From assembly GCA_964628435.1 (NCBI GenBank), contig CAZVON010000028.1:1-14760 (forward strand): a stretch of DNA of 14,760 nucleotides. The letters are read 5' to 3'. Shown here piece by piece: positions 1-5,875 of the stretch (position 1 is the stretch's first letter; every line of letters starts with the position of its first letter). The position numbers were made by a program, and so were the translations under genes. Source of the DNA: CAZVON01 sp964628435 (GTDB lineage Bacteria > Patescibacteriota > Microgenomatia > Levybacterales > UBA12049). The notes below the pieces were generated by a model. The model worked only from the letters and a program-made list of their open reading frames with translations. It had not been told where the DNA came from and searched no databases.

Positions 1-61
1 GGAGTCGAACCATCCACCTCTTCTTTATCAGAGAAGCGTTCTACCGCTGAACTACATGCGC
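1..61 (-). tRNA. tRNA-Ile (GAU), 3' part cut by window edge
   Basis: Read on the minus strand, the sequence starts with a 7-base acceptor strand (GCGCATG), then TA, a D arm with GTTC/GAAC stem, a 5-bp anticodon stem CTTCT/AGAAG around the loop CTGATAA, and the start of a T arm with the TTCGA core. The loop places GAU at positions 34-36, so the tRNA should read isoleucine AUC/AUU codons. The 3' acceptor strand and any encoded CCA lie outside the window. The identity rests on the anticodon and arm geometry only. Confidence 0.9.
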
Positions 62-74
62 GCTTTGGCAGGCG

Positions 75-110
75 GGTCAGTGAAGCGTTCTACCGCTGAA
101 CTACCGACCC
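75..110 (-). pseudogene. 5' half of a tRNA-Val(GAC)-like gene
   Basis: Reading down from 110 there is an acceptor-like strand GGGTCGG, TA, a D arm (GTTC AGCGGTA GAAC) and the left half of an anticodon arm, CTTCACTGAC, which resembles tRNA-Val(GAC). No matching 3' anticodon strand, T arm or 3' acceptor follows; 14 bases later the tRNA-Ile gene begins. The D-arm region is a 23-base exact repeat of the same region in tRNA-Ile. The bases GGGTC (110-106) can pair with GACCC (78-74), so the transcript could fold into a small closed hairpin. It is probably a tRNA gene that lost its 3' half, though an assembly error is possible. Confidence 0.65.
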
Positions 111-118
111 ACAAAGCT

Positions 119-127
119 ATTATAACA
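119..127 (-). promoter_or_regulatory. extended -10 promoter for the tRNA transcript
   Basis: On the minus strand, TGTTATAAT is a perfect extended -10 element (TG-N-TATAAT), ending 8 bases before the GGGTCGG of the tRNA-Val-like fragment. No good -35 hexamer is seen upstream, which fits an extended -10 promoter. Transcription should therefore start at or just before the half tRNA and continue into tRNA-Ile. Confidence 0.6.
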
Positions 128-159
128 AATTGATAGAATTGATTCCACGCTAAGTTTTT

Positions 160-188
160 TTGCGAAATTTGTGTTTTTGTAGTAATAT
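160..188 (+). promoter_or_regulatory. promoter of the carbonic-anhydrase-like gene
   Basis: A TTGCGA -35-like hexamer (160-165), 17-base spacer and TAATAT -10-like hexamer (183-188) lie just upstream of the ATG at 197. Only 8 bases separate the -10 box from the ATG, so the mRNA would be leaderless or nearly so. This agrees with the lack of a Shine-Dalgarno sequence. Confidence 0.5.
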
Positions 189-196
189 CAAGATAT

Positions 197-607
197 ATGT
201 CACAATCAGGCGAGACGTTTTTTACCTCCATAGGATGTATGGATGGCAGGTGCCAGGAAGCAGTTGCTCAGTTTGGTCGGGAAAAGTTTCACGCAGATTA
301 TCCAGATACCATTACCGAAGCAGGAATTGTTGGAACCCTTGCTCATAAACCCTCAGATGAGTTTTTACAAGCTCTCAAGCAAAAAATTCTTATTTCTTTA
401 GAGAAGCATCACTCAAAAGGTATTGTCGTAGACGGTCACGCGGAGTGTGCTGGTAATCCAGTGGACGACGAACATCACAAAGAGCATATTGAAAAATCAA
501 TAGCAATAATTAAAACATTAGTGCGTCCTCACGTTGTAGTTGTTGGTGTATTTGTTCACCGCTGTCCACAAAACGAAAAAAAATGGGAAGTGGAAGAACT
601 ATTATAA
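197..607 (+). CDS. beta-carbonic-anhydrase-like zinc protein
   Basis: The 136-residue protein has the two signature blocks of beta-class carbonic anhydrases in order: CMDGR (Cys14-Asp16-Arg18) and HAEC (His81-x-x-Cys84). These supply the zinc ligands Cys/His/Cys and the Asp-Arg dyad next to the metal. Known members interconvert CO2 and bicarbonate. The protein is much shorter than typical beta enzymes (about 200 residues) and resembles a compact putative carbonic anhydrase family (Pro_CA_2 type), so catalysis is inferred from ligand conservation, not proven. There is no signal peptide or membrane segment, so it should be cytoplasmic. The first ATG after the promoter is chosen; the in-frame motif begins 13 residues in, so no shorter start is likely. 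It lies 65 bp upstream of folC, which has its own promoter. Confidence 0.75.
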   Translation: MSQSGETFFTSIGCMDGRCQEAVAQFGREKFHADYPDTITEAGIVGTLAHKPSDEFLQALKQKILISLEKHHSKGIVVDGHAECAGNPVDDEHHKEHIEKSIAIIKTLVRPHVVVVGVFVHRCPQNEKKWEVEELL

Positions 608-623
608 AAGTAATTCCCTTATT

Positions 624-653
624 TTGTAATCTTTCAATATCTGCATGTATAAT
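624..653 (+). promoter_or_regulatory. folC promoter
   Basis: TTGTAA (624-629), an 18-base spacer and a perfect TATAAT (648-653) lie 19 bases before the folC ATG. The -10 box sits inside an inverted repeat (645-672), so anything binding that repeat would compete with RNA polymerase. Confidence 0.6.
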
Positions 654-672
654 ATACTAACTTATTATACAT
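645..672. repeat. 10-bp inverted repeat overlapping folC -10 box and abutting its ATG
   Basis: The arms ATGTATAATA (645-654) and TATTATACAT (663-672) are perfect reverse complements around an 8-base spacer. The left arm contains the -10 box and the right arm ends on the base before the ATG. It could be an operator for a dimeric regulator or, if transcription begins early enough, a leader hairpin. AT-rich arms raise the chance of coincidence. Confidence 0.5.
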
Positions 673-2184
673 ATGAAAATAAAATCTTATCATCAAGCTC
701 TTAAATATTTGGATTCATTTATAAAACCAGTCATCTTTGCCAAGATTACTCCTGAGCAAGCGAGAAAAAGAGATCCTTTGGATCGGATGAGGAAATTGTT
801 GGAGCTTCTCGGGAATCCGCAGGACAAATTTCCATCAATTTTAGTCGGCGGGACATCGGGTAAAGGATCAACCGCGTATCTTATTTCTCATATTCTAACA
901 ACCGCAGGATATAAAACAGGATTTACGCTTTCTCCACACTTAGAAAAGGTAAATGAACGGATACAGATCAACGAAAAGCCAATCGACGACGAAACATTTA
1001 CACGTCTTGTTAGTTCGATAGTTCGAACTATCCAACTAATGAAAAAGACAGATGTTGGGGAGCCGTCGCATTTTGAGATACTCATTGCCATGGCATTTTT
1101 GTATTTTGCGAAGCAAAAAGTAGATATCGCGGTGGTTGAAGTTGGTCTGGGCGGCAGGTGGGACGCGACCAATACGCTCCATGCACTCATCTATGTGTTA
1201 ACCAATGTGTCGCTTGATCACACCGCAATTTTGGGAGATACCATAGAAAAGATTGCAAGGGAAAAAGCAGAAATTGTAAAAAAATTTCAAATATCATCTA
1301 TTCGACAAATCTTCGACTCCAAGGTCGCTCAGACTCGGGGAGCTCAGGGCAAGAATTTCAAATATCAAATAAATACCAATCAACAAATTCCAAAAAATCC
1401 AATATTCATTACGGGAGCAAAACAAGCCTCAGTTATAAACATTGTCAAGGAGAAGTGCAGGGAAGCTGGTGCAGAATTGTGCAGATTAAATAAGGAGTTT
1501 CGGTTTAATATAGTAAAGCAAGGAAAACAATCTACTATTTTTGATTTTACATCAAATGAACACAAAAATATTCCATTTAGAAGGCTTGAATTATCTCTTT
1601 TGGGCGATTTTCAGGTAGAAAACGCGAGCCTTGCAGTTCAAACAGTCCTTCAGCTTAGAAAGTTTAAGTTTGAAGTTTCAGAAGGCCACATCCGACAAGC
1701 CCTCCGGACCGCATTTTTTCCAGGAAGATTTGAAATCTTGAAATTCGAAATTATTCTGGATGGCGCGCACAATCCCGAAAAAATGCGTGCGTTTATTCAA
1801 TCGGTAAAAAAATTATACCAAAACAAGAAGAAAATATTCTTAATTTCCTTCAAGGAAGATAAAAACATTGATTCGATGCTTAATTACATTACTGAGGAAG
1901 CTGACGTTATTATCGCAACAGAATTTTCCTCTGAAGTGTATGTTAGTAATCAAAAAGCAATGAAAGCGCAGTTCATTGCTCAAGAAATTAAGAAATTGAA
2001 TAAAAAAGAAATTAAAGTTATTGCCCAAGCAAATCCCAAGAAGGCTCTTGATATCCTAATATCACAATATCGTAAAGTCAATACTCTTGGAATAATCACT
2101 GGCTCTTTATACTTAGTTGGTGAAATGCGAGGGTATCTAAAACGGTACAAACGAACAAAGACAAAGAGCTTTGCTTACACATAA
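673..2184 (+). CDS. folC: folylpolyglutamate / dihydrofolate synthase (FolC family)
   Basis: This ATP-dependent Mur-ligase-family enzyme adds glutamate to folates (and, in bifunctional forms, to dihydropteroate) in the cytoplasm. Visible motifs: P-loop GGTSGKGST (residues 59-67), LSPHL followed by NERI (87-97), HFE (133-135), EVGLGGRWDATN (156-167), SLDHT (180-184), EKAEIVK (197-203), LLGDFQVENA (309-318), PGRFE (350-354) and DGAHNP (363-368). At 503 residues it is about 70-80 longer than most FolC proteins. Roughly residues 204-241 look like an insertion where homologues have only a few residues between EIVK and the PIFITG strand. No other folate gene is in view, so its physiological role here is open. 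Its last 48 bp overlap the 3' end of the convergent cohesin gene. Confidence 0.93.
   Translation: MKIKSYHQALKYLDSFIKPVIFAKITPEQARKRDPLDRMRKLLELLGNPQDKFPSILVGGTSGKGSTAYLISHILTTAGYKTGFTLSPHLEKVNERIQINEKPIDDETFTRLVSSIVRTIQLMKKTDVGEPSHFEILIAMAFLYFAKQKVDIAVVEVGLGGRWDATNTLHALIYVLTNVSLDHTAILGDTIEKIAREKAEIVKKFQISSIRQIFDSKVAQTRGAQGKNFKYQINTNQQIPKNPIFITGAKQASVINIVKEKCREAGAELCRLNKEFRFNIVKQGKQSTIFDFTSNEHKNIPFRRLELSLLGDFQVENASLAVQTVLQLRKFKFEVSEGHIRQALRTAFFPGRFEILKFEIILDGAHNPEKMRAFIQSVKKLYQNKKKIFLISFKEDKNIDSMLNYITEEADVIIATEFSSEVYVSNQKAMKAQFIAQEIKKLNKKEIKVIAQANPKKALDILISQYRKVNTLGIITGSLYLVGEMRGYLKRYKRTKTKSFAYT
1282..1395. repeat. in-frame, REP-like insertion inside folC
   Basis: This stretch encodes extra residues (about 204-241) between two conserved FolC blocks. 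Its composition differs from the flanks: a GC-richer core (1311-1350) with imperfect CTCC/GGAG dyad symmetry, bordered by AT-rich sequence. A 14-base direct repeat, AATTTCAAATATCA, occurs at 1283-1296 and 1354-1367. The pattern resembles short palindromic intergenic repeats that happen to stay open in one frame. The encoded segment is polar (Gln, Lys, Asn) and probably a surface loop. Family membership of the repeat is inference. Confidence 0.5.
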
Positions 2185-2718
2185 ATTACATGTAGAAGTG
2201 CCAGCGTTTGGTTCGGTAATTGTCACTTCCAATGACCCACGTGTTAGATCTAAGTTTTGCAGCTGTCCACTGGTAGTAAATGTTGGGATACGAACGCGAG
2301 AGAACGATACTATTTTTTTTTGCCCACGAGCTTTTCCCTTAAAGATAATTTTCCCCAAAACAATATTATTGCCAGATACTAATTTATCTATATTTTCATT
2401 GGTAGCAGCAAGACGTAGATTCCCTTGCGTATTGTTGAAGTCTTCGTTAAAAGTAAAGTTAAAGTCAGTTGTATTTTGAATTAATCGTACAACTTGGATC
2501 ACCGAAGGATCAAATCGGAGCGTTACGTCATATCCGTTTACAGTCGTGGTAGTATTAAGCTTTATTTCTACTTCAAATTGTTCGTTTTTTACTTTCGTAA
2601 CTTTATCTGGAGAAAATACAAGAGAATCACGAGACTGTTGAGCAGACTGGAGGGGCACGAATAAGAAAATAAGTAACAGAATTGTTGCGAATACAAAAAT
2701 AAATCTGTTCATCATCAT
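2137..2718 (-). CDS. secreted short cohesin-domain protein
   Basis: The 193-residue protein begins with a clear signal peptide (hydrophobic residues 5-23, possible cleavage after QSA at residue 26). Residues about 32-167 look like a cohesin-type beta sandwich: the pattern NGYDVTLRFDPSVIQVV, then LGKIIFKGKA, matches the cohesin strands in the neighbouring proteins. Cohesins bind dockerins, so it may be a soluble or loosely held adaptor. Unlike the larger neighbours it has no Thr-Pro linker or dockerin. The last 20 or so residues are Cys-rich and lie over the folC 3' end, so its natural C terminus may have been lost. The first of three consecutive ATGs is used because AAGGA overlaps the upstream stop codon at an acceptable distance. 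It is the last gene of the 797-residue gene's transcript, starting 7 bp after it. Confidence 0.75.
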   Translation of the reverse strand: MMMNRFIFVFATILLLIFLFVPLQSAQQSRDSLVFSPDKVTKVKNEQFEVEIKLNTTTTVNGYDVTLRFDPSVIQVVRLIQNTTDFNFTFNEDFNNTQGNLRLAATNENIDKLVSGNNIVLGKIIFKGKARGQKKIVSFSRVRIPTFTTSGQLQNLDLTRGSLEVTITEPNAGTSTCNLCVSKALCLCSFVPF

Positions 2719-2728
2719 TCGGTCCTTA
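2719..2728 (-). promoter_or_regulatory. Shine-Dalgarno site overlapping upstream stop codon
   Basis: Minus-strand TAAGGACCGA joins the TAA stop of the 797-residue gene to the ATG at 2718. AAGGA ends 4 bases before the ATG. This is the clearest ribosome-binding site in the window, where most starts lack one, and it suggests translational coupling. Confidence 0.6.
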
Positions 2729-5119
2729 CCTTCTTGTTTTCCATTCTCTGTACAGTCTGAGCCATTCGTTCCAGTCTAAAATATCTGGCTTGGTTTTTCC
2801 ATCTTGCGAAATAAGCAAACACTGGGTGCTAGTAAGATTTCCGCGGATTTCTCCTCGGCACATTGCCAAATCTTCTACATCTAGCTCGCCATTTCGATTA
2901 AAATCTCCAGCAAGTCCCTGCGTGCCAGATGGAATAGGTGTGTTGGTGGGTCTGCTATCTTGAGCAGGATCGCATTTTAATCTGGTTGACGCGTGAGTAG
3001 CGGGTTCACTATACCTGCCGGTCGTTGCCACACTATGTACCCACCAATCGTATTCTTGTCCCGCAAGTACCGTATATTCATATTCTGGTGAAAAGAGATT
3101 GTCGATGGATACAACTTCTTGTCCAGTAGAAAGTTGTTTGAGTCTAAATGCGTAGCGTACTGCGCCAGGAACTGAAGACCACGCGAAGCGCACCGTGCGT
3201 GGGCCAGTTGGATTAGTTGTACAAAGCGCGGCCAAATTGGTTGGTGATTGGGGAGGCTGTGGTGGTGTGCCGGTTACAACGGGAACAGTGATAGATTTTT
3301 CACATACCGTGCTTGAACAATTACCGCCATTGCAGTTTCTCCATTTGTGAGTCCAAGTAAAATTAGAGATCGCTGTTATTCTACATTGCTTGGAGTTGCC
3401 AATTCCTTTATTTGTATTTGCTTCGTTAAAGTTACAATCGGTAAACGGATTTAACGAAGTGTCGTCAACATGAGTGCTTCCTTGATAATCAAATACACCA
3501 GGAGGTGCTTCTACAATAAAGGTTGCCTGATTATTGGCATATACAGGATCAGGCACGACGCGAAGATTCACTTTACGTGTATCACACGCGGCAGGAGGGC
3601 CGTCTAATGGACGGGTAGTAATTTGTGGCCCGCCTGCTTGTGCTCTACATTGCGCGTCAATTGGTTGTCGGCAGACATTTCGTTGTAATTGCAAACATTT
3701 TGACCCGCTATCGAATCCATAACACCATGCGGTTGCGTCTTTACTTTGAGCAGTAAAGTAATCGTCAAATTCATTTTTTGGACACTGAGAATTTGTAACG
3801 CAGTTTGTCGAACAAAATGCTTTCCATATAAATTCAGAATCTGGCAAAGGATGCGGGTCTTCGGATCTTCTTCGTGTTTCTGATGGTCTTAAATCCCTAC
3901 AATCTCCAACAGACGAGCCACCGGTCCCTCCTGGTGTAGTTGATCCTGGAGCAGCAGTACCGATTTGTACAGCAATAGTGTTTTTAGGATTATTTTCACA
4001 ACTGGGCGTACCATTGCTTACATACAGCGTATAGTTACCGCTTGGAAAAGATGAGTCAAGGGTGATTTGATCTGCTCCGCCCCTGCATTGAGCGCTGCTT
4101 TGTTGCCCTAACTGAATTGGTTCACCATTTGGTTTGGTAATATACACATTGCAGCTATGGGAAGGATTTGATTCACTCAAGTTCCATGTCGCGTTAAGAA
4201 CTGGATTTCTTGTATTGTTGTTATCTATACCAAGTCCTCCATTGCATAAGCCTGTGTCTTGCCCGGTATCTCCACCCGAAGTTCCTGTCGGCCTCGCAGA
4301 ACTGGGAGTTGGAACAGGAGCTGCTTGTTGTCCTATATCTTTATACGCGCACCGATTACCTGGGATATGTAAATCAATGGATCCTAAAATGCCAGTAGGC
4401 TCTTCGATACGTATTATATAAGGGCAGAGTCTTGCATGATCTTTTGTCACATCTATTGTCCAGTTTCTATAGAGGGTATTTAATGTAATAAGATGTTTAC
4501 ATTCATATTGGATTCGATATTCTCCATTTGCGTCTGGATGAATTCCTTCGCACTTAAATTCTCCCGCTCCGCCAGTTGAGGGAGATTGAGTTGGAGTAGG
4601 GGTTGGTTGAATCACTTTCCATGCGCAAAGAGTACCAACAGAACAGTTGTTGCTTCTGTATTCTGGGGTCCATTCATTGACAACAAGTTCTTCGGGTAGA
4701 CACTGATATTCGTATCGTTGGTTGTTTTCAGTATACACTCGATTGTTACAGTCAAAAATAGGATTTGATGGGGCTTCGGTTGGCGCAGGCGGAGTTGCGG
4801 TTGGAGGTTCTGGAACAGGAGTTTGGATTGGCTGAGGTTCGGAAGGAGCGATACATGCACCATCTTGTATCGTACATGGAGATTGGCATCCAATGAATAT
4901 TCCACCTTGTCTTATTTCGACGCACTCGAAATCTGCGCGTTGTTGAAGGTTTTGCTGCTGTTGGGCTACATAGACAGTTAAAGGAATCGCGGTAACGATA
5001 ACTAAAATGCTTAAGATACTTAGGGTTCTGGTAGAGTTGGGGTGAGACAGCAATTCTAATCCTTTTTGCAGGTAATAGATTACTTTTCCAATAACACTTA
5101 AATTGGTCTTTGAAACCAT
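2726..5119 (-). CDS. anchored Cys-rich FnIII-dockerin surface protein
   Basis: The 797-residue protein starts with a cytoplasmic stretch, a membrane segment (about residues 33-52) and the family signature PLTVYVAQQQQ followed by QQRA (46-62). The outside part holds Cys-rich modules (about 66-90, 121-170, 187-262, 290-388, 407-500, 510-615) separated by Pro/Thr/Gly linkers, then a fibronectin type III-like domain (622-716) and a C-terminal dockerin (736-793). The first dockerin loop, GDFNRNGELDVEDL, keeps the Ca-binding pattern; the second (DGKTKPDILDW) is less regular. The Cys-rich modules match no family I can name. They could be binding or adhesion domains held together by disulfides. No catalytic motif is seen. 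A TTGACA/TATGCT promoter lies 9 bp upstream of the ATG, so the mRNA is probably leaderless, and the short cohesin gene follows in the same transcript. Confidence 0.75.
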   Translation of the reverse strand: MVSKTNLSVIGKVIYYLQKGLELLSHPNSTRTLSILSILVIVTAIPLTVYVAQQQQNLQQRADFECVEIRQGGIFIGCQSPCTIQDGACIAPSEPQPIQTPVPEPPTATPPAPTEAPSNPIFDCNNRVYTENNQRYEYQCLPEELVVNEWTPEYRSNNCSVGTLCAWKVIQPTPTPTQSPSTGGAGEFKCEGIHPDANGEYRIQYECKHLITLNTLYRNWTIDVTKDHARLCPYIIRIEEPTGILGSIDLHIPGNRCAYKDIGQQAAPVPTPSSARPTGTSGGDTGQDTGLCNGGLGIDNNNTRNPVLNATWNLSESNPSHSCNVYITKPNGEPIQLGQQSSAQCRGGADQITLDSSFPSGNYTLYVSNGTPSCENNPKNTIAVQIGTAAPGSTTPGGTGGSSVGDCRDLRPSETRRRSEDPHPLPDSEFIWKAFCSTNCVTNSQCPKNEFDDYFTAQSKDATAWCYGFDSGSKCLQLQRNVCRQPIDAQCRAQAGGPQITTRPLDGPPAACDTRKVNLRVVPDPVYANNQATFIVEAPPGVFDYQGSTHVDDTSLNPFTDCNFNEANTNKGIGNSKQCRITAISNFTWTHKWRNCNGGNCSSTVCEKSITVPVVTGTPPQPPQSPTNLAALCTTNPTGPRTVRFAWSSVPGAVRYAFRLKQLSTGQEVVSIDNLFSPEYEYTVLAGQEYDWWVHSVATTGRYSEPATHASTRLKCDPAQDSRPTNTPIPSGTQGLAGDFNRNGELDVEDLAMCRGEIRGNLTSTQCLLISQDGKTKPDILDWNEWLRLYREWKTRR

Positions 5120-5128
5120 ACTATTTCT

Positions 5129-5158
5129 AGCATAGTATTATTTAAGAAGAGTTGTCAA
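5129..5158 (-). promoter_or_regulatory. promoter of the 797-residue protein gene
   Basis: Minus-strand TTGACA (5158-5153), 18-base spacer, TATGCT (5134-5129). Nine bases separate the -10 box from the ATG at 5119, which predicts a leaderless or near-leaderless transcript. The same -35/-10 pair occurs before the genes at 10895, 11468 and 14253. Confidence 0.75.
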
Positions 5159-5183
5159 TAAAAAGATGAAAATTGTTCGATTG

Positions 5184-5825
5184 TTATGGAAGCGATGGAG
5201 AGACAGAAGTAACAGGTTGGACGGGTGGGACTGCTTGGCCGCCTGCTGCGCCTTGAGTTGTTTCAAATAAAATCGTTGCGCCATTGGTTTCTTTAAGTAC
5301 CGATTGGGTAACGCCTTCGGCAGTTACTAATGATTTTGGTGTTATGGTAATTACTGTTTGTCCTGTTTTTGCAAATGACTGGAAAGTAATTCTCCCTACT
5401 GTTCCCATGCCTTTTTTGGCAGGAGCAGTGGGAGAAATACCAACCGCAAACGTAATCATTCCTTTTTGCTTATCGATATTTTTAATAAGCTGTACCGGGT
5501 TGTCTAAAAATCCATTCGCAGTTGGCCCTGCAATATCTACATTGGTAAGTATCGAAGGATCATAGGAAATCTCAAGCTGGATCGCGGTTACCGAGTTGCC
5601 ACCAGTATCGATATTTACGTCAACGGCATTTGAATTGGTACTCATTTCGATGGTACTGGGAGAAAGATACAATCTCGATTGGGCAGCAGGGGTAGGAGTA
5701 GGCAGAGAAGAAAGTGGTAATTGTGGCTGATTGACTGTTGTTTCTTTGGGAGTAACCGCGATATACACCAAAGAAAGGGTAATAAGGGTTAAAATAACGA
5801 TAAGAGCAAGTGTTCGTTTAGACAT
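5184..5825 (-). CDS. anchored small cohesin-domain protein
   Basis: The 213-residue protein has a short basic N terminus and one hydrophobic segment (residues 5-24), a Pro-rich spacer (30-50) and a cohesin-like domain (about 51-187). The cohesin signature is visible as ITAIQLEISYDP-like residues 79-90 (VTAIQLEISYDP), a following Ala/Gly-rich turn, and GTVGRITFQS (141-150). The tail (190-213) is a Pro/Gly-rich linker with no dockerin. The N-terminal segment lacks the QQQ...RA motif of its neighbours and could be either a membrane anchor or an uncleaved signal. It would offer one dockerin-binding site at the cell surface. It has its own promoter and is flanked by two dockerin genes, which suggests but does not prove partnership. 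Confidence 0.75.
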   Translation of the reverse strand: MSKRTLALIVILTLITLSLVYIAVTPKETTVNQPQLPLSSLPTPTPAAQSRLYLSPSTIEMSTNSNAVDVNIDTGGNSVTAIQLEISYDPSILTNVDIAGPTANGFLDNPVQLIKNIDKQKGMITFAVGISPTAPAKKGMGTVGRITFQSFAKTGQTVITITPKSLVTAEGVTQSVLKETNGATILFETTQGAAGGQAVPPVQPVTSVSPSLP

Positions 5826-5836
5826 GTATATTAACT

Positions 5837-5865
5837 ATTATTCTTGATTTTTTAATATTTGTCAA
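5837..5865 (-). promoter_or_regulatory. promoter of the 213-residue cohesin gene
   Basis: Minus-strand TTGACA (5865-5860), 17-base spacer, AATAAT (5842-5837), then 11 bases to the ATG at 5825. The -10 box is weaker than in sister promoters, and an ATAATA one base further on is an alternative. No Shine-Dalgarno sequence is present. Confidence 0.6.
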
Positions 5866-5875
5866 ATTCCCGTAT

